Positions 22,715-32,308 of a DNA stretch of 36,983 nucleotides are shown piece by piece. Each line of letters begins with the position of its first letter. Within the stretch, counting starts at the first letter, position 1. The position numbers and the translations under genes were made by a program. This stretch comes from Candidatus Electrothrix gigas (GTDB lineage Bacteria; Desulfobacterota; Desulfobulbia; Desulfobulbales; Desulfobulbaceae), in contig QYLO01000033.1 of assembly GCA_022766165.1 (NCBI GenBank), positions 1 to 36,983 on the forward strand, in the 5' to 3' direction. The notes below the pieces were generated by a model, which saw nothing but the letters and a program-made list of their open reading frames with translations, did no database searches and was not told the DNA's origin.

Positions 22715-24184
22715 TTACAGCTCCTCGGTTCGATAATTTGGGGCCTCACGGGTGATGATAACATCATGTACATGGGATTCACGCAGACCAGCCGAGGATA
22801 TCCGAACAAATTTCGCTTTCTTATGCAGTTCACCAATGGTGGAGGCACCACTATATCCCATACCAGAGCGTAGTCCGCCCAGGAGTTGATAGATCATTTC
22901 AGAGATAGGGCCGCGATAGGGAACCTTCCCCTCAATGCCTTCAGGAACCAGTTTGGAACTCTCGCTTTCCTTTTTTTGAAAATAGCGATCACTGGAACCC
23001 TGCTTCATTGCACCCAAGGAACCCATGCCCCGATATCCCTTATATTTTCGTCCCTGATAGAGAAAGGTCTCGCCTGGAGTTTCATCGGTTCCAGCAAAAA
23101 GGGAACCAATCATGACACAGTCTGCACCAATACCAATGGCCTTACAGATATCACCGGAAAATTTGATGCCGCCATCCGCAATAACAGGAATTCCCTTTTC
23201 TCGGGCAACCTTGGTGGCGTTTTGCAGGGCTGTGAGCTGAGGAACCCCAACACCGGCAACAATTCGGGTGGTACAGATGGAACCAGGGCCTACCCCTATC
23301 TTGACAGCATTGGCACCAGCATCAATCAGGGCTGCTGTCCCCTCTGCCGTGGCAACGTTCCCAGCAATAACGGAAAGAGCGGGCCAACCAGCCCGAATCT
23401 CACGGATTGCCTGCAAGACACCTGCTGAATGGCCGTGGGCTGAATCCAGCACAATGACATCAACACCCGCCTCAACTAATGCCTCGGTTCGATTGGGCAT
23501 ATCTGAACCAACACCAACTGCTGCACCGACCAGTAAGCGACCGTTATCATCCTTAGCAGATAAGGGATATTTTTTTATTTTTTCAATATCCTTAATGGTA
23601 ATAAGGCCCTTGAGATTCTTTTGTTTGTCAACCACTAACAGTTTTTCAATGCGGTGTTCGTGAAGCAGGGCCTTGCAGTGTTCAAGACTGATTCCCTCAT
23701 GCACTGTTATTAAATTTTTACTGGTCATGACATCACTCACCCGCATCTCATGATTAGAAACAAAGCGGAGATCTCGATTGGTGACAATACCCACCAACTT
23801 TCCCTCTCTGAGAACGGGCAGGCCGGAAATTTTATACATGGCCATGATCTCTTCTACTTCACCAACACTTTGCTGCTCAGTCACCGTAACTGGATCAATA
23901 ATCATGCCAGACTCTGATTTTTTGACCCGTTCCACTTCTCTTGCCTGATCGGATATCGACATGTTTTTGTGTACAATACCAATACCTCCAGATCTTGCCA
24001 TTGCTATAGCTGTACGATGTTCTGTCACCGTATCCATAGCGGCTGAAACGAGTGGGGCATTTAAGTAGACCGTATCTGTAAGTCGGGTAGCCAGAGAAAC
24101 CTCTGACGGCAACACGTCCGAATCTGACGGAACGAGCAGGACGTCATCAAAGGTATATGCTGGGGGGATGTCCTGGTCGAACAT
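22715..24184 (-). CDS. guaB: Inosine-5'-monophosphate dehydrogenase
   Basis: A 489-residue NAD-dependent enzyme that makes XMP from IMP, the committed step to GMP. The catalytic barrel starts [16 protein letters not shown]. Two CBS domains are inserted at about residues 95-205 ([16 protein letters not shown] and neighbours). [16 protein letters not shown] carries the catalytic Cys, and [11 protein letters not shown] and [20 protein letters not shown] lie in the flap and C-terminal region. An AAGGAG site lies six bases before the ATG. It is followed directly by guaA. The CBS pair usually senses ATP/GTP and controls assembly; nothing in the sequence suggests this one differs. Confidence 0.97.
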   Translation of the reverse strand: MFDQDIPPAYTFDDVLLVPSDSDVLPSEVSLATRLTDTVYLNAPLVSAAMDTVTEHRTAIAMARSGGIGIVHKNMSISDQAREVERVKKSESGMIIDPVTVTEQQSVGEVEEIMAMYKISGLPVLREGKLVGIVTNRDLRFVSNHEMRVSDVMTSKNLITVHEGISLEHCKALLHEHRIEKLLVVDKQKNLKGLITIKDIEKIKKYPLSAKDDNGRLLVGAAVGVGSDMPNRTEALVEAGVDVIVLDSAHGHSAGVLQAIREIRAGWPALSVIAGNVATAEGTAALIDAGANAVKIGVGPGSICTTRIVAGVGVPQLTALQNATKVAREKGIPVIADGGIKFSGDICKAIGIGADCVMIGSLFAGTDETPGETFLYQGRKYKGYRGMGSLGAMKQGSSDRYFQKKESESSKLVPEGIEGKVPYRGPISEMIYQLLGGLRSGMGYSGASTIGELHKKAKFVRISSAGLRESHVHDVIITREAPNYRTEEL

Positions 24185-24412
24185 AGGGAACTCCTTATAT
24201 AGTTGCTCAATAATTTGTAAATAACATCTAAGAAAGTTGAACTGGCGACTTCAGAAAATCGCTCGCACTTTCATAGAAAAAAAGAATAATGAAGGGCATA
24301 TTATCACTGATAGGCGGGAAAAGCAAATACAGGTAGGCAAAAAGGGTATTTTTCTCTTTATACGGGATGAACAGAAAAATTTCAGCCTATCTTATTTGCA
24401 TCATAATGATAA

Positions 24413-25729
24413 TCAAGCAGCATTCCCTGTTCTGTTCAGAAAACGGAGATAGAGAAACCAACCCGTTCCAGGGAGAAGAAAGAGCAGGGCCAGCACCAGA
24501 ACAATAGTGCGAGGATCTACTCCCATGTCCAGAGCAGCTCCAGTACACCAAGTGGAAAGACTCAGCATCAGGGTCATCAGGGCCATTTCAGAGGAGAACA
24601 GACGCCCACGAAAGCGGTCCTCAACTTGACGGTGCAGCAGGGTTGTACTGAAGACCCATTGCACTGAGCCGCTCAGATGCCCCCAAAAGACCCAGAAAGC
24701 TGCAAGAAGCATATTTGGGGCCTGGCTAAAAAAAATATATGCTCCGCAGGAGAGAAAAAAAGCGCCACCAATGGCCTTGCGCATAGCAGGAATTCCATCA
24801 CCAAAGAGCCGCCAAGCAATGATCGGGCCAACAGCGGCACCCAAACCGCGCATGGAAAAGAAAATTCCACTCAGTCCCCCCTGTCCAGCACTGTTTTCTT
24901 GGGCAAAGACCTGCTCACCAAACACGGCCAGCATAACCAGCATACCACCGGACAGAGCCCAGCTACTTTTTACAGTGAGCAAGGCCATGACCTTGGGGCG
25001 TGCTTTGATATAAGAAAAACCTTCCTGAAGATCATGCCAGCCCGTGATACGAGCCAGAGCAAACGTCTTTGCAGCAGGAGGTTGTTTCTCCCTTTGGGGA
25101 ATCAGCACCGTCAGCATAAGAGCGGCTGAAAGGAGAAAGCTGCAACAGTCAGCAAGGATTGCAGCCTGCCAGCCAAAATGCGCTGTAACAAAACCACCTA
25201 ACGCCGCACCAAAGGCCAGCATAACCGACCAGGATGCACCGGAAAGTCCGTTTACAATACTCAACTGCTCACGAGAACAGAGGTTGGGAACCGTGGCCTG
25301 ACGGGCAGGATGATAAAAGGCCCAGATAGACTCTTGGGTAAAGGCAAGCAGGTAGACGACCCAGACATACTCTGCTGATTGAATAAGCAGATAGGTCAGC
25401 ACTAACAGGGCTCGCAGCAGATCGCAGGTAACGAGAATTTTTTTACGACTCAACTTATCAGCAATAACCCCAGCTACCGGGCCAAGCACTGCTGGGGGCA
25501 AGTACTTGGCAATCAGGAACCAGCTCACTGCCTGCCCAGTTCCGGTCAACTGGTTGAGCAGGACAAAGATGGCAATATAGTTGAACCAATCCCCGATCTG
25601 ACTGATGCAACTCGACAGCCAGTACCGGCGATAGTTAGGGTTATGGCGGAGGATTCGCAGATACGAGGAAAAATGTCCTGCGTCGTAAGAGGGCGATCCT
25701 AAAGAGTTAGGAACTTTTTTTCTTCTCAT
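24413..25729 (-). CDS. MFS transporter (EntS/TetA-type exporter)
   Basis: With the ATG at 25729, 438 residues and twelve predicted helices. N-terminal features are LRILRHNPNYRRYWLSSCIS and QIGDWFNYIAI, and the loop 2-3 motif is AGVIADKLSRKKILV, characteristic of the MFS_3 (EntS-like) group of drug or metabolite exporters. Longer in-frame starts (to 25858) would overlap purF by 150 bases and add an unrelated segment. The chosen start overlaps the 3' end of purF by 23 bases, so the two genes are translationally coupled. Co-transcription with purF suggests export of a purine-related compound or a merely convenient promoter; the substrate cannot be read from sequence. 228 bases without a gene separate it from guaB. 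Confidence 0.85.
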   Translation of the reverse strand: MRRKKVPNSLGSPSYDAGHFSSYLRILRHNPNYRRYWLSSCISQIGDWFNYIAIFVLLNQLTGTGQAVSWFLIAKYLPPAVLGPVAGVIADKLSRKKILVTCDLLRALLVLTYLLIQSAEYVWVVYLLAFTQESIWAFYHPARQATVPNLCSREQLSIVNGLSGASWSVMLAFGAALGGFVTAHFGWQAAILADCCSFLLSAALMLTVLIPQREKQPPAAKTFALARITGWHDLQEGFSYIKARPKVMALLTVKSSWALSGGMLVMLAVFGEQVFAQENSAGQGGLSGIFFSMRGLGAAVGPIIAWRLFGDGIPAMRKAIGGAFFLSCGAYIFFSQAPNMLLAAFWVFWGHLSGSVQWVFSTTLLHRQVEDRFRGRLFSSEMALMTLMLSLSTWCTGAALDMGVDPRTIVLVLALLFLLPGTGWFLYLRFLNRTGNAA

Positions 25730-27161
25730 GACCACATCCACACCCGCTGAGAGCATCCTTAGTAAAGGCTGTATCAGGAACAATAGGATAGTTCCCATCA
25801 AAGCAGGCAAGACAAAAATGATCCTTGGGGAGACCAGTTGCCTCGACCAACCCCTCAAGGCTGAGATAGGTCAACGAATCCAGGCCCAGATATTCTGTAA
25901 TACCATCCAGGGTTTTCTTTGAGGCAATCAGTTGATCTGCTGAAGGGAAATCAATACCATAATAGCAGGCATAACGAGTTGGTGGACAGGAAACCAGCAT
26001 GTGCACCTCTTTTGCGCCTACGTCTCGGAGGGCTTTCACCCTGCTTCTGCCAGTTGTTCCTCGGATGATAGAATCCTCAACAATGATGACCCGTTTTCCC
26101 TTGAGCAATGATCCCACAGGATTGAGCTTGACCCGGACAGAAAAATCACGCATGGCTTGGGACGGTTGAATAAAGGTTCGTCCTACATAATGGTTACGGA
26201 TCATGCCCATTTCCAAAGGAATACCAGAAGCCTGCGAATAACCGATTGCTGCATAGTTGCCTGAATCAGGAAAGGGCATGACAAAATCAGCGTCAATCTT
26301 GGCTTCTTTGGCCAGAATTTCACCCATGCGCTTGCGGGCTGCATAGACGTTGATACCAAAGATATCGCTGTCAGGCCGAGCAAAGTATACCTGCTCAAAA
26401 ATACAGTAGCTTTTGCGGCGAGGAGACCAGGGAAAGACAGATTGCAGGCCCTCTTTATTGATAATGACCACCTCACCCGGTTCAATATCGCGTACATACT
26501 CAGCAGTGATCAGGTCCAAAGCACAGGTTTCTGAGGCCACTACATACGCTCCATCAGCCAAGCGACCAAGGCAAAGCGGACGAAACCCATTGGGATCACG
26601 GACAGCAATCATGGTGTCTTGCGTCATGAGTAAGAGAGAATAGGCGCCGCAAATACAGGCAAAGGTCTCTTTAATGGCCTTGATCATGCCCATATCCATG
26701 GTTCGCGCCATGAGCTGGATAACGATCTCGCTGTCCATGGTGGTTTGAAAAATAGACCCCTTTTGTTCCAACTGGTTGCGTAGGTCAACAGAGTTGACTA
26801 AGTTGCCATTATGGGCCACGGCAATTGGGGTTCCCTGATGGGTCACCATAAAGGGCTGGGTGTTGACAATAGAGGACTCGCCTGTGGTGGAGTAGCGGAC
26901 ATGCCCTACTGCCAGATGCCCACTCAGGCGTTGTAAATTGGATTCTGTAAAAACTTCTGGGACTAACCCCATGTCCTTATGGATATGCATCTCTTCTCCA
27001 GTGCCGGAGACAATGCCAGCACTCTCTTGCCCGCGATGCTGTAGAGCATAAAGGCCAAAATAGGTCAATTTAGCGGCATCTTCATGACCGTATATTCCGC
27101 AGATGCCGCATTCATGGGTTGGTCGTGACTGTGGCTCGTGGGATGGGAATACATGTTTCAT
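25707..27161 (-). CDS. purF: Amidophosphoribosyltransferase
   Basis: A 484-residue enzyme catalysing the first committed step of purine synthesis, PRPP plus glutamine to phosphoribosylamine. After a 17-residue propeptide the catalytic cysteine follows in ECGICGIYGHEDAAKL (Cys18). Also seen are LQHRGQESAGIV, GHVRYSTTGESS, the PRPP loop VIIVEDSIIRGTTGRSRV, and a four-Cys pattern (HMLVSCPPTRYACYYGIDFP; FCLACFDGNYP) for the [4Fe-4S] cluster typical of Bacillus-type PurF. An oxygen-labile cluster fits anaerobic life. Transcribed from a 290-base leader with three hairpins (27196-27315). It ends inside the start of the MFS gene. Confidence 0.96.
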   Translation of the reverse strand: MKHVFPSHEPQSRPTHECGICGIYGHEDAAKLTYFGLYALQHRGQESAGIVSGTGEEMHIHKDMGLVPEVFTESNLQRLSGHLAVGHVRYSTTGESSIVNTQPFMVTHQGTPIAVAHNGNLVNSVDLRNQLEQKGSIFQTTMDSEIVIQLMARTMDMGMIKAIKETFACICGAYSLLLMTQDTMIAVRDPNGFRPLCLGRLADGAYVVASETCALDLITAEYVRDIEPGEVVIINKEGLQSVFPWSPRRKSYCIFEQVYFARPDSDIFGINVYAARKRMGEILAKEAKIDADFVMPFPDSGNYAAIGYSQASGIPLEMGMIRNHYVGRTFIQPSQAMRDFSVRVKLNPVGSLLKGKRVIIVEDSIIRGTTGRSRVKALRDVGAKEVHMLVSCPPTRYACYYGIDFPSADQLIASKKTLDGITEYLGLDSLTYLSLEGLVEATGLPKDHFCLACFDGNYPIVPDTAFTKDALSGCGCGHEKKKSS

Positions 27162-27195
27162 AACAGATTAATGACTCTCTTGTTGTATGTCCGTC

Positions 27196-27315
27196 AGGTT
27201 GTCCTGAACCTGAAAATAACAGGGCACAGAAAAAGAGGATATTCTCTGCGCCCCGAAAATATGTACATGAGGTTTTTATTTTTTATATGAACGTTTATAT
27301 GTTTATACGTTCATA
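27196..27315 (-). promoter_or_regulatory. Hairpin-rich leader of purF
   Basis: In minus-strand order there are three hairpins. The first is a perfect 9-bp stem of TATGAACGT and ACGTTCATA (27287-27315). The second is GGCGCAGA with TCTGTGCC (27224-27253), followed by the T-rich TGTTATTTTC and so terminator-like. The third is CAGGTT/AACCTG (27196-27213) near the start codon. This order suits attenuation or a structured leader. It resembles no purine riboswitch I recognise. It also covers the 290-base gap to the AsmA-like gene and may include that gene's transcript end. Confidence 0.4.
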
Positions 27316-27451
27316 TTTTTTCCCGACCTGTTGGACCGGAACTGTTGAGCAACTGTTTACCGTGTAAACAATCCATTCCTTCAAAACAGATAACAATTTT
27401 TTTTTCAAGCAAATAGAATGAAAATGAGAAAAAAATTCAGAAATGTACTTT

Positions 27452-30400
27452 TTATTCCTTTTTCTTTGTCTCTGATACCTGCGTTGTTTGAGCGGGTTGC
27501 GGCCAATACGGTTTGATCAAGAGGTCAACCCAAGGCCCACCAGGACTTATCTCGTCTATGGTGATTTTTTCTGCGGGGAGCTTGAGCGTATCAATGAGGT
27601 ATGCCTGCACAACACGCGCTCGCTGGCGGGCAAGTTCAGGAAGGATTTTTTTGGAGAGTATGACCGGTTGATAGGGAAGCGGTTGCAGATCCTCTCGTGC
27701 CTCAATAACTGGGGTCAAATCTTGGTCGATTGGCAAATCCTTGTTAAGCAGTTGCACTTGACGAAGTTCTTCTTCAGCAAGTAAACGGGCCATTTCTTCC
27801 TGTCTGCGGATATTTTCAAGATTTGTCTGATAGTCCTTTTCTTCCTGGAGCAGACCAAGCAGGTATTCACGATCTGCTACATCATCATAGCAGCCCCTAA
27901 GTTCTAGGCAAAGATGCGGACGTTGGCTCAACAGCTCAACAAAATTTTCCAAATCTTCTAAAAAATCAGGGAGGCTGTCACCAACAATACAGTTGACCCG
28001 ATCGGGCAGCGTCAAATCAGGTAATTCCTTTTCAAGCAACGCTTGCGGAGAAACAATGCCCTGAAGATGGAGTCGGTGAATTTTTTTCAGAGCAGCCTTA
28101 CTGATATGCGCAGGAGAAGCTGTGGCTGGCAGTGAAAGAGGCAGGCTAAACTCTCCCTTCTTATTGGTCAGTATACCCAAGAGCAGGGCATATTCTGAGT
28201 TTTGCTGAGGCAGAAAATCTGTACAATGGATCACACCCTGCTTATCCTTCTTATTTCCTTGCTCATCTGAAGGAATCCAGCTCACTTTACCCTGTTTCTG
28301 CAAGGCAAGTTGTTCTATAAATTGCTGGGCTATATTTTCCAGAGGCAGTTCTGCCACGGTGAAGTTGTCCACCTCTGCCTGATTCTGCTCCAATCGTCCC
28401 TGAGCTGTAAATTTTCTGTTGTTGACCTTGCCAGAAAAGGTAAAGATGGCTGGAGTGCCTGCTGCCAACGGGGTCAGGTTGCCGTCTACTGCTGTAAAGT
28501 TACGGGTGGTGTCTATACTGGGGAGACTGCCTCCTTGGATGCGACACTGTTTAATCGTAAAAGGCGGTAAAACAGGTTTGTTTTCCTCCTGACGAAGAAG
28601 AGTAAGCAAGGCTCCTGGGAGCTTTCTGTCAGGCGATCCCAGTTGTAACTTTGGTTCCTGAACAACAAGTTCTTCAATATGCACAAAAAAGGGCTGCATA
28701 CCTGCCAAAACATGGCTGCCTTTTCCACTTTTCCAACGAAGCAAGGTTCCCTGCTTGTTTTGCGCCATAAAATCGTCAAGTTGTGCCTTACCTTTAAAGG
28801 TAAGCTCTGGGATCTGCAGTTGTCCTTGGAAAGAAAGCAGCCCGTGTTGGAGCGTGGGAGCAAGATTTTGCTGAAATAAAGCGGCAAAGGGTTTTTCCAG
28901 AAGTTTGATATTCAGGTTGTCCACTGCCAGCTCAAGACGTGCCTTTCCCTGATACAGATTTCCCTGTGCTGACATCTTGCCGTGCATACCCACTCTGACC
29001 TCAAGGCGCAGATTGTTTTGTTGTTTTTGTTGTAACTGCGCTTGGAGACTGTTGATCTCCAGATTGAGATCTGTGATCGGAACTGTTAGATCATCCGAAC
29101 TCCCTTCACTACTTCGTAAAGGCAGATGGGCCTTGGAGTCAGTTATCTTGAGCGTATCAAATGAAAATCCGGGCAGAACATCTGTCTTTTCTGGGGCGAG
29201 AAAGAAGGAGGGGGCAGCAGCAGAAAAATCAGCCTGTTGCAGGGTAAGATCAGTACAGGAAAGACTTGGTGTTCCTCTTCCTGAGCTTGTCAGATTGAGA
29301 ACGCATCCCTCTGCCGTTGTTACAGCGGCTGTGAGTAAAGGCTGTCCCCCCTGTTGCATACTGATATGAGGCAAGACAATTTTAGCCTGTTCAATCAATA
29401 TCTTTTTCTTTTCTCCAGCAGGTTGTACTGTTTGGATAAGCCCCTCTAACGCTGCCTGTTTGCCAGAAAACCCAATATTTTGAACCCCCTGATTTTTCAT
29501 CCCTACGTAGGACTGCAACAGGCTCGAATCCAGATTGCGAAGAGCAACCTTTCCGCTGAGGCTGAGATCAGGTGCAACTTTTCCCTGAAACCCAACTGTC
29601 ATTTTCCCCTGGCGGGCAGTAAAGGAGAGGGCTGCTGCTTCAGCAAAGGAGAGGGCTGTGGCCTTTTTCTTCCTTTTTGCAGAGAGCTTTTCCCCGTTGC
29701 GATAGGCAGTGAGGTCCAGTTGTAGATCTTGTAGGCCTTGCCACGATGTTCCCTGTTTTTTTTCTATAACTCCTTTATTGATGGTCAGATGGTCAACGAC
29801 CAGCTCAAAGGGAAGCGAAACAGGGTTAAACAGCTCACCCAAGGGAACAGCAAAGGGGAACGAATCAGAAGAAGAACTGTTATTTACCTTATTTACCGTA
29901 ATTTGCGGCGTATCAAGGGTCAGCTCTGTAATGGTGTACTGTTTTTGCACAGGATTGACCTGCATGACCAGATGCGCTGTGCCATCTTGCAGTTGTATGC
30001 CCTGACCTGCTCCGGCTGTTTTCAGATAGGGATTTAAAAAACGGGCATTCCAGTTCTGGAGCGATATCTTACCGATTAAATCAAAAGCAGGGGTGGTTAT
30101 TCCTTGAAATTCAACTTTGCGGCTGCCTTGCTGGGCAGAAAAAGAAAAAGCCTTTGCCTTGGTTGCTCTTTTTGTCTTTACAACTTGATTCCGATACTCA
30201 GTCAGCTTGAGTTGCAGATTTTCCCACGGTTGCCCCTGTTCCCTGTGTAGGCTTCCCTGCGTAATCGTTAGCTGCTGAATGATCAGATCAAAGGGAAGAG
30301 AAGTCGGGTTCAATATCTGCTCAAGCGAGAGAGCAAGGGAAGGCTGGTCAGTAGAAGAAGATTTTTTCGCTCGAAGTTGCTTGAGTTTTGGTTTATCTAG

Positions 30401-32059
30401 GGTCAGCTCTGTAATGGTGTACTGTTTTTGTACAGGGTTGACCTGCATGACCAGTTGCGCTGTCCCATCTTGCAGTTGTATGCCCTGACCTGCGGCTGTT
30501 TTCAGATAGGGATTCAAAAAACGGGCATTCCAGTTCTGGAGCGATATCTTACCGATCAGCTCAAAAGCCGGAGTGGTTGTTCCTTGAAATGCAACTTTGC
30601 GGGTGCCTTGCTGGGCAGAAAAAGAAAGTGCTGCTGCTCTGGTTGTCTTCTGCTGAGTTCCTCGCAACAGCTCTTGATTTCGATAGCCTGTTAGCTCTAG
30701 TTGCAGATTCTCCCACGGTTGCTCGTGTTCTTCCCTTTCCCTGTACAGCAGGGTTCCCTGATTAATCGTTAGCTGATGAATACTCAGATCAATGGGAAGC
30801 GATGCAGGCGTCAGCAGTTGTCCAGGCCAATGCGCAAAGGGAAGGCTGGAAAAAGGGGAATCGACACTTTTGTTGCCAGCAAAAGAGAACGCAGGACTGT
30901 TGAGGGTCAGCTCCTCCACCTGATACTGTTTGCGCAAAGGATTTGCCTGGATAACCAGTTCTGCGCTTGGGGCCTTGCATTGAAAGCTGTTGGTTTTTAA
31001 CGATGTAATGTTAAGGCCAGTAAAGGAAACCTTGCCAGAAAGGCGTATCTCCTCCTTTGTCTCCTTTGCCTCGTTGCCTTGAAGGTGAGCTGGTGGACTA
31101 TCCGGCAGGATGAGTTCAAGGCTGGCCGTGGTTTTCTCGGTTGTGATATGGAGCAAGTTGCCCATGTTGGGCAGCCAGTCTATGAGCTGCTGCGGATCAA
31201 CATCATCCAGTTGAAGCCGTAAACGAGTCACTGAGCTGTTATCCGGTCTGATATGCCGCTCTCCCCGAATCTGTACAGGGTTGCCGTTGACCAGGGCATG
31301 AAGCGTAGGAAGTGCAGGCGTTTGTGCATCTTGTTGCTTTGCTGCTGAAGGCAGGGAAAAGGCTATCTCATCAAGATGATACTCATGACCACTGGTGGCA
31401 TCCCGCAGAACAAGCATACTCTCTGTGAGACTGAGACCGTCAACCTGCAACCAACTGGAAAACCAGCGAGGCAAGAGAGACTGTGTGGTTTTCCCCAGAC
31501 CCTCTTTACCGGACAAGCCAATATCGGTAAAACTGCCGTCAGCACGACGAGTTATCTCTGTCTGCATACCCTTGATCTGCACGTTTTCAAAAATCAGCTT
31601 ACCGTCCAGCAATGCCTCTGGTCGCAGTCTGGTATCAATGGTGGCAATGCGGCATAAGGCTGGTTCATTTTTGCGATCATATTCCGGCCCAATATGAATA
31701 CCGGCAAGGTGCAGGTCAAAGCTGAAAGGGGCAAACTGTGCCTGTGTGACCGTTACAGGACGATTCAGTTGTTGGCTATACTGTGCTGTGAGTTGCTCCT
31801 GAATATAATAGGGAAGGAGATAGGTTACAGCAGCCAGATAGGAGAGAAAAAGGGCTGCTGGCAACAGGAGGATAAGCGCAAGACAGCACAGAAGCTTTTT
31901 CTTTGAGCCAGCTTTTTTTGCTTTGTTTTTTTTACGCTGAGGTTTGGCAGGAGAAACAGGATCTTCTTTTTTGTTTTCCGCTGTTTCAGCCTGGGGATTG
32001 ATCAGGATTTCACCGAATGCGGGCGGGGACTCGGCTTCTGGGGTTTGCTCGCCAGTCAT
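27452..32059 (-). CDS. Very large AsmA-like / DUF748 protein
   Basis: A 1535-residue inner-membrane-anchored protein. Residues 1-45 are acidic then strongly basic (KPQRKKNKAKKAGSKKK). One transmembrane helix follows at about 54-80 (LLCCLALILLLPAALFLSYL), and the remainder is in the periplasm. The start of the mature part, YYIQEQLTAQYSQQLNRPVT and LHLAGIHI, is typical of DUF748 proteins, which belong to the AsmA/TamB-like group of repeating beta-groove proteins thought to carry lipid between membranes. Three tandem modules of about 160 residues (about 380-850) share SLPFDLIIQQLTITQGSL and GKISLQNWNARFLNPYL. Residues 1340-1530 are Glu-rich, partly coiled-coil, with an OmpA-like RARVVQAYLIDTLKLPAEKI element. 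Monocistronic by position. Family firm, transport function inferred. Confidence 0.85.
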   Translation of the reverse strand: MTGEQTPEAESPPAFGEILINPQAETAENKKEDPVSPAKPQRKKNKAKKAGSKKKLLCCLALILLLPAALFLSYLAAVTYLLPYYIQEQLTAQYSQQLNRPVTVTQAQFAPFSFDLHLAGIHIGPEYDRKNEPALCRIATIDTRLRPEALLDGKLIFENVQIKGMQTEITRRADGSFTDIGLSGKEGLGKTTQSLLPRWFSSWLQVDGLSLTESMLVLRDATSGHEYHLDEIAFSLPSAAKQQDAQTPALPTLHALVNGNPVQIRGERHIRPDNSSVTRLRLQLDDVDPQQLIDWLPNMGNLLHITTEKTTASLELILPDSPPAHLQGNEAKETKEEIRLSGKVSFTGLNITSLKTNSFQCKAPSAELVIQANPLRKQYQVEELTLNSPAFSFAGNKSVDSPFSSLPFAHWPGQLLTPASLPIDLSIHQLTINQGTLLYREREEHEQPWENLQLELTGYRNQELLRGTQQKTTRAAALSFSAQQGTRKVAFQGTTTPAFELIGKISLQNWNARFLNPYLKTAAGQGIQLQDGTAQLVMQVNPVQKQYTITELTLDKPKLKQLRAKKSSSTDQPSLALSLEQILNPTSLPFDLIIQQLTITQGSLHREQGQPWENLQLKLTEYRNQVVKTKRATKAKAFSFSAQQGSRKVEFQGITTPAFDLIGKISLQNWNARFLNPYLKTAGAGQGIQLQDGTAHLVMQVNPVQKQYTITELTLDTPQITVNKVNNSSSSDSFPFAVPLGELFNPVSLPFELVVDHLTINKGVIEKKQGTSWQGLQDLQLDLTAYRNGEKLSAKRKKKATALSFAEAAALSFTARQGKMTVGFQGKVAPDLSLSGKVALRNLDSSLLQSYVGMKNQGVQNIGFSGKQAALEGLIQTVQPAGEKKKILIEQAKIVLPHISMQQGGQPLLTAAVTTAEGCVLNLTSSGRGTPSLSCTDLTLQQADFSAAAPSFFLAPEKTDVLPGFSFDTLKITDSKAHLPLRSSEGSSDDLTVPITDLNLEINSLQAQLQQKQQNNLRLEVRVGMHGKMSAQGNLYQGKARLELAVDNLNIKLLEKPFAALFQQNLAPTLQHGLLSFQGQLQIPELTFKGKAQLDDFMAQNKQGTLLRWKSGKGSHVLAGMQPFFVHIEELVVQEPKLQLGSPDRKLPGALLTLLRQEENKPVLPPFTIKQCRIQGGSLPSIDTTRNFTAVDGNLTPLAAGTPAIFTFSGKVNNRKFTAQGRLEQNQAEVDNFTVAELPLENIAQQFIEQLALQKQGKVSWIPSDEQGNKKDKQGVIHCTDFLPQQNSEYALLLGILTNKKGEFSLPLSLPATASPAHISKAALKKIHRLHLQGIVSPQALLEKELPDLTLPDRVNCIVGDSLPDFLEDLENFVELLSQRPHLCLELRGCYDDVADREYLLGLLQEEKDYQTNLENIRRQEEMARLLAEEELRQVQLLNKDLPIDQDLTPVIEAREDLQPLPYQPVILSKKILPELARQRARVVQAYLIDTLKLPAEKITIDEISPGGPWVDLLIKPYWPQPAQTTQVSETKKKE
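29918..30627 (-). repeat. Near-identical tandem repeats inside the AsmA-like gene
   Basis: DNA blocks 29918-30147 and 30401-30627 are about 90 percent identical, displaced by 483 then 480 bases after a three-base indel. They encode matching parts of modules one and two, including VNPVQKQYTITELTLD and NWNARFLNPYLKTA. A third, older module precedes 29918. The first two arose by a recent duplication or are kept alike by gene conversion. Confidence 0.85.
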
Positions 32060-32308
32060 TGTTTGCGTCTCTTGTCTACTTCTGCGCTGAATTACCAGAG
32101 TGCCAACAGCATAGAGCTATCTGACACCTGCCTGTCTTGATCTCTTGATCTCGTGTGAAGAATAAATATATACCCCGGACAGTGCTTTTTTACAAGAGAT
32201 TGCATTATGGTCAAAAAGACCAAAGGCGGTTCAGCAAACGTACAAACTGTACTATCTTGTTTTTTATCCTAATTCTGAAAAAATAACGGCTCAAGAGCAA
32301 GATACAGC

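Noticed and set aside
22886..23663. Long plus-strand frames opposite guaB
   Set aside because: They are antisense shadows of a highly conserved enzyme gene.
27287..27315. Hairpin read as the terminator of the AsmA-like gene
   Set aside because: Its T-run is on the plus strand, where no upstream gene exists; on the minus strand it is followed by A residues, so it does not fit termination of that gene.
28300..31900. Many plus-strand frames opposite the large AsmA-like gene
   Set aside because: Short antisense frames over a continuous 1535-codon gene with repeated modules; several of them duplicate each other only because the coding strand is repeated.
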